DNA of 64,000 nt. Origin: an uncultured Sutterella sp. (GTDB lineage: Bacteria; Pseudomonadota; Gammaproteobacteria; Burkholderiales; Burkholderiaceae_F). Numbering within the stretch: the stretch's first letter is position 1; each line of letters opens with the position of its first letter. A model generated the notes under the pieces. It had not been told where the DNA came from. It was given only the letters and a program-made list of their open reading frames with translations, and ran no database searches. This document shows, piece by piece, positions 17,674 to 25,869 of this stretch. A program made the position numbers and the translations under genes. The DNA lies in assembly GCA_949282745.1 (NCBI GenBank), contig CASDQM010000047.1, positions 310,001-374,000 of the forward strand, in the 5' to 3' direction.

Positions 17674-19394
17674 ACCCGTCCCGTCCTGCTCTCGAGCATT
17701 TTCTCGGTTTCGTTCCACTTCGAAAAGAGAGCTTGCGCGGCGGGGAAGCCCGAAAGAATCGGCTGCCACCAGCGCACGGCCCGGGCGTCGAAGTGATAGA
17801 CGGCCGCCCCGGTCGGAAGCTTTGCCGCTTCCTTGGCGAGTTTTACGGCGGTCTCGAGCGTGCCGAGCTCGTCGACGAGCCCGAGATCGAGCGCCTGCCG
17901 TCCCGTCCAAACGCGTCCCGCCGCCAAGCGTTCGACGTCGGGCAGAGCCATGTCCCGCGCTTCGGCGACGTGCGACTTGAAGGTGCGGTAGACAAAATCC
18001 ACCGACGACTTGAGGACGTGGCGCCGCACGGCCGAAGTTTCGCGCCAGGGAGCACCGTCCGCGAGCGACGATTCGGTCGCATAGCCGCCGTAGCCCACCG
18101 ACAGGGCTTCGCGCAGATCGACGAGCTTCGGGAAGACGGCGAATACGCCGATCGAGCCCGTCAGCGTCATCGGATCGGCCACGATCTTCTGCGCGCCCGT
18201 CGACACCCAGTAGCCGCCCGAAGCGGCGGTGTCGCCCATGCTCACCACGACGGGCTTGCCCTTTTCCTTGAGTCCGAGAAGCGCCGAGCGGATCTTTTCG
18301 GCCGCCATCGCGTCGCCGCCGGGGCTGTTGATGCGAAGCACCACGGCCCGGACGTCTTCGTCCTCCTTCACGAAGGCGATGCGCTCGACGAGTTCGTCGG
18401 CCACGAGGCGCCCCATGCGGGGGTCGTCCACCATCTCGCCTTCCGCATAGAGCACCGCGACGCCCGGTCCGGTACCTTCGGCGCCGTCCGACGTGTCGAG
18501 GAAGTCGTAGAGGTTCGTGAGCGCAACCTCCCTGCCCTCTTTGGCGTAGGTCTTCCGAAGCGCGGCCCGGAAGGCCGCCTCGTCGCCCGTTTCGTCCACA
18601 AGCCCGTAGCGGCGCTGATGCCGCGCCTCGCCTTCGGGCATGGGTTCGAGTGCGTTCTGCGACTCACGGTAGGTCTTCCAGGCGTCGTCCTTCCAGCCCC
18701 GTCCCGCCTTCCAGGCGTCGAGCATCGTCGTCCAGGCGTCCGACAGATAGGAGCGCTGCGCCGCGAGGTTTTCCTTCGTCGGAGCGGCGCGCTCGAAAAC
18801 TTCCGGAGCGCTCTTGAAGTCTCCCGCCTTGTACACTTCGGCCTCGACGCCGAGGTGCTTCAGAAAGCTTCCCCAATAGAGGGTTTCGCCCGAGAGTCCC
18901 TTCAGATCGACGCGCCCCATCGGGTGCAGCCACAGACGGTCGGCATGCGCCGCCACGGCGTACTGCGCCTGCGTGAAGTTCCACCCGTAGCACCAGACGT
19001 GCTTGCCCGTTTCCCTGCGGTACTCGTCGAGCGCCTCGCCGATGACGCGCGCGGAAGCGCCGCCGACTCCCTCGAGGTCGTCGACCCTCAGAAGAATGCC
19101 CGCGATGCGCTCGTCCTTCTTCGCGTACCGCACGGCGTCCGTCACGTCGCCGAGCAGCGTCACGGGATCGGCTTCGCGGATCATCCCCGCAAGCCCGCCC
19201 GCGACCGGACGGGTGTCGGCAATCCGTCCCGTGAGCGTAAGTTCGAGAAGCGACCCCGCCTGGGGCGCCGGCACCGGAACGGGCCGCAGAAAGTAGACGG
19301 CGAGCAGAAAGCCCGCGAGCATCGTGAGCACGATGCAGACCTTGGCGACACCCCAGACGAAGCGTCCGAAGCCGCACAGCAGCCGCGCGATCAT
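17640..19394 (-). CDS. sppA: Signal peptide peptidase SppA, 67-kDa type
   Basis: 584 residues with two tandem S49 domains, as in E. coli SppA. An N-terminal membrane anchor (about 16-36) holds it at the inner membrane. The catalytic dyad is split between the halves: Lys194 in GDFKSAPEVF and Ser392 in TAASGGYW. It degrades leftover signal peptides. Its start overlaps the stop of the HAD phosphatase gene by four bases (ATGA), so the two are cotranslated; its own 3' end runs 34 bases into the end of the convergent ThiF-like gene. Confidence 0.95.
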   Translation of the reverse strand: MIARLLCGFGRFVWGVAKVCIVLTMLAGFLLAVYFLRPVPVPAPQAGSLLELTLTGRIADTRPVAGGLAGMIREADPVTLLGDVTDAVRYAKKDERIAGILLRVDDLEGVGGASARVIGEALDEYRRETGKHVWCYGWNFTQAQYAVAAHADRLWLHPMGRVDLKGLSGETLYWGSFLKHLGVEAEVYKAGDFKSAPEVFERAAPTKENLAAQRSYLSDAWTTMLDAWKAGRGWKDDAWKTYRESQNALEPMPEGEARHQRRYGLVDETGDEAAFRAALRKTYAKEGREVALTNLYDFLDTSDGAEGTGPGVAVLYAEGEMVDDPRMGRLVADELVERIAFVKEDEDVRAVVLRINSPGGDAMAAEKIRSALLGLKEKGKPVVVSMGDTAASGGYWVSTGAQKIVADPMTLTGSIGVFAVFPKLVDLREALSVGYGGYATESSLADGAPWRETSAVRRHVLKSSVDFVYRTFKSHVAEARDMALPDVERLAAGRVWTGRQALDLGLVDELGTLETAVKLAKEAAKLPTGAAVYHFDARAVRWWQPILSGFPAAQALFSKWNETEKMLESRTGRVQALVPLPSSL

Positions 19395-20125
19395 TTGCCT
19401 CTCCTTTCCTCACCGGTTCTCGTGAGGTCCTGCAGTTGGGCGATCATTCGGTCCACATAAGCGGGTTTTCGCATCGGATAGCGCGCGTGGGCGCGGTGGT
19501 GTCCGTAGCAGCAGACGGTCCTGAGTCCCGCCTCCTTGGCGATGCGCAGATTGAAGAAGCTGTCGTCCACCATCGCCGCCTCGGCCGCGCGGACGCGGTA
19601 TCGGGCGAGGAGATGCGCGAGCATGCGCGCCGAAGGCTTCGGCGCCCAGTCTCCGAGAAAGTGCGTGTCGGTGGAGCAGACGAGGTCGTCAAAAACGTGC
19701 GTGAGGCGCAGATGCGTGAGCGCGGCCTCCGCATAGTTGCGGGGCGCGTTCGTGTAGAGCACCTTGCGCCCCGGGAGACGCTCGAGCGCCCGTCCGGGGT
19801 CGCCCGTCTTGTGCAGATAAGGCCGCACGTCGAAATCGTGCGTTTCCGTCAGAAACCGCAGGGGATCGACGCCGTGGCGGCGCCAGAGGCCCAGAAACGT
19901 GGTGCCGTACTGCGCCCAGTAGCGCTGCCGCATCTCGGTCGCCTCCTCTTCGGAGAGACCGAATTCCTTCATCAGAAAGCGGTTCATCCGATCGTGCAGG
20001 GCGACGAAGAGACCGCCCGAGGAGCGCAGAACCGTATCGTCGAGATCGATGAACCAAAGCTTCACGGCGGTGCGCTCCGTCGTGACCGGCATCCTTCTTT
20101 TTTCGCGGCCGAGAAGTACCGTCAT
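19391..20125 (-). CDS. HAD-superfamily pyrimidine 5'-nucleotidase-like hydrolase
   Basis: 244 residues from the ATG at 20125. Motif I is FIDLDDTV (Asp27 and Asp29), motif II is YTNAP, and motif IV is MVDDSFFNL. The all-helical cap (MNRFLMKEFGLSEEEATEMR, then TTFLGLWRRHGVDP) is that of the SDT1-like pyrimidine 5'-nucleotidases. AAAGGA lies six bases upstream of this ATG; another ATG two codons earlier is too close to it. That ribosome site directly follows the T-tract of the dksA terminator, so expression may depend on read-through or on a promoter inside dksA. Confidence 0.85.
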   Translation of the reverse strand: MTVLLGREKRRMPVTTERTAVKLWFIDLDDTVLRSSGGLFVALHDRMNRFLMKEFGLSEEEATEMRQRYWAQYGTTFLGLWRRHGVDPLRFLTETHDFDVRPYLHKTGDPGRALERLPGRKVLYTNAPRNYAEAALTHLRLTHVFDDLVCSTDTHFLGDWAPKPSARMLAHLLARYRVRAAEAAMVDDSFFNLRIAKEAGLRTVCCYGHHRAHARYPMRKPAYVDRMIAQLQDLTRTGEERRGK

Positions 20126-20136
20126 ACGCATTCCTT

Positions 20137-20200
20137 TCTAAAAAAAGAAAAAACCCGACAGAACAACGCATCCTCTTCTCGTGCGTTCTTCTGCCGGGTT
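20137..20200 (-). terminator. Terminator of dksA, abutting the next ribosome site
   Basis: A 19-bp stem with two mismatches (20152-20170 with 20182-20200) and an 11-base loop, followed on the minus strand by TTTTTTCTTTTTTT. AAAGGA of the downstream HAD gene starts three bases beyond the T-tract. Confidence 0.9.
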
Positions 20201-20222
20201 CGGGGCGATGCGCGGGAAAAAC

Positions 20223-20642
20223 TTAGTCCCCGTACATCTTCTGTTTGAGTTCGCGACGCTGCTGCGCTTCAAGCGACAGGGTGGCCGTCGGACGCGCCAT
20301 CAAACGCGCCACGCCGATCGGATCGCCCGTTTCTTCGCAGTAGCCGTATTCGCCCTCGTCGATGCGGCGGATGGCCGCTTCGACCTTCTTGAGAAGCTTG
20401 CGTTCGCGGTCGCGCGTACGAAGTTCAAGGGCATGTTCCTCTTCGATCGTGGCGCGGTCCGTCGGATCGGGCGCGACCGTCGTTTCGCGAAGATTCACGG
20501 TGGTCTGGTCCGCGTTCTGGCGAAGCTCATTTTCCATCTGCACGAGGAGATTGCGGAAAAAGGCCAGCTGGCGCTCGTCCATGTAGTCGTCGTCGGACAT
20601 CTGCAGAATTTCTTCTGCGGTCAGCAGTTTGTTGTTTGCCAT
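20223..20642 (-). CDS. dksA: RNA polymerase-binding transcription factor DksA
   Basis: 139 residues. The coiled-coil tip motif DPTDRA (59-64) that enters the polymerase secondary channel is intact, and the C-terminal region GEYGYCEETGDPIGVARL is present. Only one of the four zinc cysteines of E. coli DksA remains: Cys102, with Thr105, Ser123 and Ala126 at the other three positions. This is the common alpha/betaproteobacterial form rather than a damaged gene. DksA with ppGpp would adjust rRNA and amino-acid promoters. It is flanked by strong terminators on both sides, so it is a single-gene unit. Confidence 0.96.
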   Translation of the reverse strand: MANNKLLTAEEILQMSDDDYMDERQLAFFRNLLVQMENELRQNADQTTVNLRETTVAPDPTDRATIEEEHALELRTRDRERKLLKKVEAAIRRIDEGEYGYCEETGDPIGVARLMARPTATLSLEAQQRRELKQKMYGD

Positions 20643-20700
20643 ACTTATTCTTCAAACGATAGCCGGAAAGAGAGTTCTTCCGAGGAGAAAGGAGCATAGC

Positions 20701-20760
20701 AAAAAAAGCGCAAGTTCGTCGCTCAGGGATTTACCCTTTCCCGCGAACTTGCGTTTTTTT
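20701..20760 (-). terminator. Bidirectional terminator between CobW-like gene and dksA
   Basis: 10-bp stem CGCAAGTTCG (20709-20718) with CGAACTTGCG (20744-20753), flanked by seven A on the left and seven T on the right, so it has a T-tract in both directions. In the minus direction it ends the lpxL-dapF-rlmI-cobW transcript. Confidence 0.85.
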
Positions 20761-20792
20761 GTTGCCGAATCCCCGTTGTCTAGGGATAAACC

Positions 20793-21785
20793 TTAGGCCA
20801 GGCAGGTGTCGAGACCCCGGCGAATGGCGTCCTCAGGAAGATTGCGTCCGATGAAGACCATTCGGGAGACGGGCTTCGCATCGCCCCAGGGGCCCATCAC
20901 GTCGGCGCCCGCGAGCATGTGCACGCCCTGGAAGACGACGCGGCGGTCGCTGCCCTGCATGTAGAGAACGCCCTTGTAGCGAAGAAGGTCCTCTCCGTAC
21001 ACGCTCGTAAGCGACATGATGTAGCGGTCGAGCTTGGCGGGATCGAACGGACGTTCGCTTTCGTAGTAGAAGGTCCGGATGTCGTCGCGGTGATGGTGAT
21101 GATGCCCTTCGTTGAAGAAGGCCGGATCGACTTCCAGAATGTCGTTCATGTTGAAGCCCGTGATGTCGAGGACCACGTCCACGGGGCAGTTCCCCATATC
21201 GACGCGGCGGATCGGCGCGCGGGCGTTCATCTGGCGAAGACGCGCTTCGAGCGCTTCGCATTCCTCGGGCGTCACGAGATCGCACTTCGAAAGCAGGATG
21301 CGGTCGGCAAAACCCACCTGATCGCGCGCGGCGGCTTCTTCGTCGAGCGTCTGCGGACCGTGCTTGGCGTCGACCACCGTCACGACGCCGTCGAGGCGAT
21401 AGAAGGCCGCCACGGCGTCGTCCATGAAGAAGGTCTGGGCCACCGGACCGGGATTGGCCACGCCCGTCGTTTCGATGACGACGTAGTCGAACTGAATTTC
21501 GCCGCGGTCGCGCTTGTGGCGAAGATCCGTGAGCACCCGCGAGAGGTCGCCGCGGATCGTGCAGCACACGCACCCGTTGTTCATCGAAATGATCTGCTCC
21601 TTGTCGGACTGCACGATCAGTTCGGTGTCGATGTTTTCCGCGCCGAATTCGTTTTCGATGATCGCGATGCGGTGATTGTGGTTTTCCGTGAGAATGCGGT
21701 TGAGCAGGGTCGTCTTGCCCGCCCCCAAGAAGCCCGTCAGAATCGTGACGGGAATGTCGGGACCGCGAGGTTCTTCCACTTCCAT
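20793..21785 (-). CDS. CobW/G3E-family metal-trafficking GTPase (YjiA-like)
   Basis: 330 residues. P-loop GFLGAGKTT (18-26), the family metal motif Cys72-Val-Cys74-Cys75 (NNGCVCCTIRGD), the GTPase VIETTGVANPGP and the base-recognition motif SKCD identify a COG0523/G3E protein. A run of five histidines (228-232) adds a second metal-binding element. Such proteins insert or chaperone Zn, Co or Ni. No metalloenzyme or Zur-type operator lies beside it; it is last in a leftward operon, ten bases after rlmI. The client metal cannot be told from sequence. Confidence 0.9.
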   Translation of the reverse strand: MEVEEPRGPDIPVTILTGFLGAGKTTLLNRILTENHNHRIAIIENEFGAENIDTELIVQSDKEQIISMNNGCVCCTIRGDLSRVLTDLRHKRDRGEIQFDYVVIETTGVANPGPVAQTFFMDDAVAAFYRLDGVVTVVDAKHGPQTLDEEAAARDQVGFADRILLSKCDLVTPEECEALEARLRQMNARAPIRRVDMGNCPVDVVLDITGFNMNDILEVDPAFFNEGHHHHHRDDIRTFYYESERPFDPAKLDRYIMSLTSVYGEDLLRYKGVLYMQGSDRRVVFQGVHMLAGADVMGPWGDAKPVSRMVFIGRNLPEDAIRRGLDTCLA

Positions 21786-21795
21786 TTCTTTCTCC

Positions 21796-23001
21796 TTACG
21801 GCCGCACCAAGAGGTGCAGACCCTTCAAATATTCGCCTTCCGGGCAGGTCATCATCAGCGGATGATCCTCGCCCGCTCCGAATCGGCAGAGCGCCCAGGC
21901 GTCCGATCCGGCGTCAAAAACGGCGCCGGCGACGATCTTCTGGAAGAGATCCACGTCGATCGCTCCCGAACAGGAGAAGGTGAAAAGATGTCCGCCCGCG
22001 CGAAGCAGACGGATGCCGTTCAAATTGATGTCCTTGTACGCACGCGAGGCACGCGCCACGTGGTGGTGGTTCGAGGCGAACTTGGGCGGATCGAGAATGA
22101 CGAGGTCGAAGGTCTCGCCCGCTTCGCGCAGCGTGCGCAGGTAGGAAAATACGTCTTCGCAGACGAATTTTGCGCGGGACTCGTCAAAATCGTTTCGGCG
22201 CAGATTGCGCTTGGCCATCTCGATGGCTTCCTGCGAGGAATCGACCGAGATCACTTCGTCGGCGCCGCCCTTGAGGAGGGCGAGCGAGAAGCCGCCGGTG
22301 TACGAGAAGCAGTTGAGCGCGCGAAGCCCGCGTCCGTGTTCGGCGCGGAAGGCTTCGGCGAGCTTCTGTGCGGCAAGACGGCTTTCGCGCTGGTCGACGT
22401 AGAACCCCGTCTTGTGCCCGACGCGCACGTTCACGCCGTAGCGAACGCCGTCCTCCACCACTTCGATTTCCTCGGGCGGTTCTTCGCCGCAGAGGGATTC
22501 GGAGCGGATTTCCAGACCTTCGCGCTGGCGGGTCGCCGCGTCGGAACGGTCATAGACGCCCCGAGCGCCCGTGAGCTTCATGAGGATGTCCCCGATGACG
22601 GCGCGGTAGCGTTCGACCCCCGCCGACTGGAACTGCGTAACGAGATACGGGCCGTACTGATCGACGATGAGGCCGGGCAGTCCGTCGGCTTCGCCGAAGA
22701 CGAGGCGGATGGCGGACGTTCTCGCGTGAAGCGCGCGGCGCGCCTCCACGGCGTAGCGAAGGCGCGTCTCGAGCCAGCGCTCGTCGATGACGTCCTCCTC
22801 GCGGAAGGACCACACACGGGCGCGGATCGTCGACTTGGGCGAATACGCCGCCCACGCCAGAAAACGGCCGTCCTTGGTTTTCACCGCCACCGTGTCGCCC
22901 GCCGCCGGCTGACCGACGACCTTTTGCACGGCGGTGTCGTACACCCAGGGGTGACGACGCAGAAGGGAACGTTCCTTCCCTTGCTTGAGAATGATTTCCA
23001 T
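21796..23001 (-). CDS. rlmI: 23S rRNA (cytosine(1962)-C(5))-methyltransferase
   Basis: 401 residues: an N-terminal PUA domain (1-70; RRHPWVYDTAVQKV), a central linker domain, and a Rossmann methyltransferase with NCFSYTGGFSLAL as the SAM site, DPPKFA as motif IV and the catalytic-cysteine loop FTFSCSGAI. This is the RlmI family, which methylates C1962 in 23S rRNA. It lies eight bases after dapF and ten before the CobW-like gene, within one operon. Confidence 0.93.
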   Translation of the reverse strand: MEIILKQGKERSLLRRHPWVYDTAVQKVVGQPAAGDTVAVKTKDGRFLAWAAYSPKSTIRARVWSFREEDVIDERWLETRLRYAVEARRALHARTSAIRLVFGEADGLPGLIVDQYGPYLVTQFQSAGVERYRAVIGDILMKLTGARGVYDRSDAATRQREGLEIRSESLCGEEPPEEIEVVEDGVRYGVNVRVGHKTGFYVDQRESRLAAQKLAEAFRAEHGRGLRALNCFSYTGGFSLALLKGGADEVISVDSSQEAIEMAKRNLRRNDFDESRAKFVCEDVFSYLRTLREAGETFDLVILDPPKFASNHHHVARASRAYKDINLNGIRLLRAGGHLFTFSCSGAIDVDLFQKIVAGAVFDAGSDAWALCRFGAGEDHPLMMTCPEGEYLKGLHLLVRP

Positions 23002-23009
23002 GGCAATTC

Positions 23010-23849
23010 CTAATCGAGAGGGATGTCTCCCTCAAAAACGTATTCCGCGGGGCCTTCCAGAAACACCGGTCCGTCCGGATCGGGCCGACGGACCCGAAGA
23101 ATGCCGCCCCGGGTATGAAAAGTCACGGTGCGTCCGAACCGGCCCGTAAGCATACCCGCAACGGCGGCCGCGCAGGCGCCGCTACCGCAGGCGGGCGTCT
23201 CGCCCACGCCTCGCTCCCAGACTCGGAAGTCGGCTTCCGAGTCGGAGCGCGGGCAAACGCACTCGAAATTGATCCCTTCCGGAAAGGCCGGATGCGCCTG
23301 CAGACGCTCTCCCGTCCGACGGAAAAGTTCGTCCTCGGGCATGGGGCCGAAACGCACGGCGTGCGGATTTCCGACCGCCAGAACGCAGAGTTCTTCGGTT
23401 CCGGAAAGTCCGAATCCCCGCCACGATCCGTCGTGAAGCGACAGTCCTTCGGTTCGGAAGGGAAGATCCTTTGCGTCGAGAATCGGCATTCCCATTTCCA
23501 CCGACACGAGACCGTCCTTTCCGATCGATCCCCGGATCACGGCGCGCATCGTTTCGAAGCGCACGCACTCTCCGGGCAGGATGCGCTCGAGCACCCACCT
23601 CGTCATGCAGCGGGCGCCGTTTCCGCACTGCTCCACTTCCCCGCCGTCGGCGTTGAAGATGCGGTAGCGGAAGGCCGCGTCCGGGCGTCGGGTCTCTTCG
23701 AGAACGAGCAGCTGATCCGCACCGACGCCGAGTCTGCGGTCGCACCAGCGGCGCAGGTGCGCGGCGTCGAGCGGCCAAATCCCCCGGCGATTATCGATCA
23801 AAATGAAGTCGTTGCCGGCTCCCTGCATTTTCACGAAGTGTCCGTTCAC
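23010..23849 (-). CDS. dapF: Diaminopimelate epimerase
   Basis: 279 residues. It interconverts LL- and meso-diaminopimelate for lysine and peptidoglycan. Both catalytic cysteines are present: Cys75 in EQCGNGARC and Cys221 in PACGSGACAA. The N-terminus FVKMQGAGNDFILID is standard. It follows the two acyltransferase genes by 12 bases and precedes rlmI by eight. Confidence 0.97.
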   Translation of the reverse strand: MNGHFVKMQGAGNDFILIDNRRGIWPLDAAHLRRWCDRRLGVGADQLLVLEETRRPDAAFRYRIFNADGGEVEQCGNGARCMTRWVLERILPGECVRFETMRAVIRGSIGKDGLVSVEMGMPILDAKDLPFRTEGLSLHDGSWRGFGLSGTEELCVLAVGNPHAVRFGPMPEDELFRRTGERLQAHPAFPEGINFECVCPRSDSEADFRVWERGVGETPACGSGACAAAVAGMLTGRFGRTVTFHTRGGILRVRRPDPDGPVFLEGPAEYVFEGDIPLD

Positions 23850-23861
23850 TTCACGCTCCTG

Positions 23862-24740
23862 TCAGTAGAGAGAAGGCTCTCCTTCGGGTCGGGTCTTGAA
23901 GCGGCGGTGCACCCACAAATACTGGTCGGGATGCTGTCGGATCCAGGCTTCGAGTTCCCGGTTCACGCGCGCCGTGTCCGCCTCGAAATCGGCCGTCGGA
24001 AAATCCTTCCAGGGTTCGCTCACGTGCACGAAATACCCCTCGTCCGTCATCGTGGCGATGCACCAGACGACCTTCGCCTTCGTGACCCGGGCGAGCCGGC
24101 TCACCATCGGAAGCGTTGCGGCGGAGACGCCGAAAAACGGCACGAAAATGGAATGCTTTTTCCCGTGATCCATATCGGGAAGATAATAAAAGGGAAGCCC
24201 CTTTTTCATTTCTCGGATCACGGGACGCAGATCGCTCGCTTTGCTTTTCGGAATGAGCACGGGGTTGGAGAAGCGAAGCCGCCCCTCGAGCGTCGCCTTG
24301 TCCCAGGCGGGATTGCTCTGTTTCTGATAGAGCGACACGCCCCGGACGTAGGTGTTGAGCGCGATCCCCGCCGCGTCGAGGCCGGCGAAATGCGGGGCCA
24401 CCACGATGAGCGGACGGTTCTCCTCGTTGAGGATGTTCTCCACGCCTTCGATGCGCACGAACGAGCGGATTTCCTCGGCGCTCGCCTCCCACAGCACGCT
24501 GTGGTCGAGCGCCGCGCGTCCGAGGCGCACGTACACGCGCCGCGCCAGACGTTCCCGTTCGGCGTCGGAGAGTTCCGGAAAACACGCGCGCAGATTCGCG
24601 AGCGTCACGCGGCGGCGCTTCGGAATGCACCACCACAGCACCCATCCGACGATGCGCGCAAGCTGCTCGCGCTGTCCGACCGACAGAAAGCGAAGCTTCT
24701 TGACGAGCCAAATCCACCCGCGGGCCATCCATTCGTTCAC
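23862..24740 (-). CDS. LpxL/HtrB-family lipid A late acyltransferase (second copy)
   Basis: About 292 residues starting at the GTG at 24740, which overlaps the stop of the upstream acyltransferase by four bases (GTGA); an ATG four codons further in is an alternative. The acyltransferase motif HxxxxD is PHFAGLD, preceded by LIVVAPHF, and the conserved LPDMDHG and FGVSAATLPMVSRLA blocks follow. The family transfers an acyl chain from ACP to Kdo2-lipid IVA. It is clearly related to the next gene, so the pair probably adds two different secondary chains; which chain is not decidable from sequence. Confidence 0.9.
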   Translation of the reverse strand: MNEWMARGWIWLVKKLRFLSVGQREQLARIVGWVLWWCIPKRRRVTLANLRACFPELSDAERERLARRVYVRLGRAALDHSVLWEASAEEIRSFVRIEGVENILNEENRPLIVVAPHFAGLDAAGIALNTYVRGVSLYQKQSNPAWDKATLEGRLRFSNPVLIPKSKASDLRPVIREMKKGLPFYYLPDMDHGKKHSIFVPFFGVSAATLPMVSRLARVTKAKVVWCIATMTDEGYFVHVSEPWKDFPTADFEADTARVNRELEAWIRQHPDQYLWVHRRFKTRPEGEPSLY

Positions 24741-25612
24741 TTTTTCGTCACTCCCTCTAATTTCTTTCGGGCCGCCCTCGGCGCCTTGTAGCGTTTGTAG
24801 CTCCACGCATACTGCGAGGGCGCGCTCAAAACGATCTCCTCAATCTGACGGTTCATCGCGGCGGCGTCCTTTTCCAGGTCGCCCGTGAGCGGTTCGCTCC
24901 ATTCCTTGCCGTGAATGCGCCAGCCGTGCGACTCGCGCACGCCCCAGGCAAAAATGCGGATCGCGTCGAACTGCCGCGCCACCCGCACGGGCAGGGTCAT
25001 CGTGTAGGCGGGCTTGCCGAAAAACGGCGCCCAAACCCCCTCTCCGTGCGAAGGCACCTGATCGGGGAGCGCCCCGAAGGTGTGGCCCGCCCGCAGGTTG
25101 CGGATCACTTCCTTGACGCCCGCAAGCGTCGTGGGACAGGCGACGATTCCCGGCGCCTGTCGGGCCTCCCCGACGAGACGGCGCAGGAAGTCGAACTTCG
25201 GCGGACGATAAAGAATGGAAATGTTTCGTCCCGACTCCCGGTAGAAGGTGTGGGCGAACCACACGGGGAGGACCTCAAAGCATCCGACGTGGGGCGTCAT
25301 GAAGACGATCGGACGGCCGCTCTCAACCGCCGTGCGGACGAGGCGTTCGCACTCGGGATCGACCCGAACCTGCGTCATGACCTCTTCGGGCTTGCGATAC
25401 CACACCCAAAGGCTCTCCATGACCTGTCGGCCGGCATTGCGCCCGACGCTGCGGTAGAGCCTCTCGTCAAAGAGCCCGGCCTGCCGCAGGTTCGCTTCGG
25501 CCTGCTCGCGGGTTTCCCGCGAAAGGCGAAAGGTCAGGCTGCCGAAAAGGGTTCCGAGCGACTGCAGGAACCCCAGGGGCAAACGGGCCAGCAAGGCGAA
25601 AAATCGTTGCAT
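24737..25612 (-). CDS. LpxL/HtrB-family lipid A late acyltransferase (first copy)
   Basis: 291 residues starting at the ATG at 25612 (MQRFFALLARLPLGFLQSL), where homologues begin; the longer open frame reaches into the metK promoter and is not coding. An N-terminal membrane helix precedes the catalytic PHVGCFE motif and the PDQVPSHGEGVWAPFFG block. It leads the leftward operon acyltransferase-acyltransferase-dapF-rlmI-cobW, divergent from metK. The metK/acyltransferase/dapF arrangement is common in Burkholderiales. Confidence 0.9.
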   Translation of the reverse strand: MQRFFALLARLPLGFLQSLGTLFGSLTFRLSRETREQAEANLRQAGLFDERLYRSVGRNAGRQVMESLWVWYRKPEEVMTQVRVDPECERLVRTAVESGRPIVFMTPHVGCFEVLPVWFAHTFYRESGRNISILYRPPKFDFLRRLVGEARQAPGIVACPTTLAGVKEVIRNLRAGHTFGALPDQVPSHGEGVWAPFFGKPAYTMTLPVRVARQFDAIRIFAWGVRESHGWRIHGKEWSEPLTGDLEKDAAAMNRQIEEIVLSAPSQYAWSYKRYKAPRAARKKLEGVTKK

Positions 25613-25709
25613 GCTCTTAGCGTAAGTATCGTCCAAACGGAATATTTTACCCCGCCACTTCCCAATCCTCTCCTCCGACGGCGGATTTTCACGCAAACGA
25701 ACAACTTTG

Positions 25710-25739
25710 TTGGCATTTTCCCTTCGAGAAGCGTATGAT
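25710..25739 (+). promoter_or_regulatory. Sigma-70 type promoter of metK
   Basis: TTGGCA at 25710-25715 and TATGAT at 25734-25739 with an 18-base spacer. The expected transcription start at about 25745-25747 gives a leader of roughly 124 bases before the metK ATG. Confidence 0.6.
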
Positions 25740-25743
25740 GCGG

Positions 25744-25861
25744 AAATTCGCCGAGTTAACAAGACAACTTGCGGGGCGAATTTGAAGAAATACCGCTAAA
25801 GCGTCTGCCGCAACGTACTTCATGCTTCATTGCGCTAGGCGCTGTCCCCAATCCATTGGAG
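25744..25861 (+). promoter_or_regulatory. Candidate structured metK leader (H-type pseudoknot), possible SAM sensor
   Basis: A perfect 9-bp stem AAATTCGCC (25744-25752) with GGCGAATTT (25775-25783) encloses a 22-base loop. The last six loop bases, TTGCGG (25769-25774), can pair with CCGCAA at 25808-25813, which makes an H-type pseudoknot with a 24-base A-rich third loop (25784-25807). Further down, CCAATCCATTGG (25848-25859) can fold over the start of the GGAG ribosome site (25858-25861). The pairing is seen in the sequence; function as a SAM- or SAH-responsive element is inferred from its place before metK. It does not match the SAM-II consensus as I know it. Confidence 0.4.
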
Positions 25862-25869
25862 TGTGAAGA

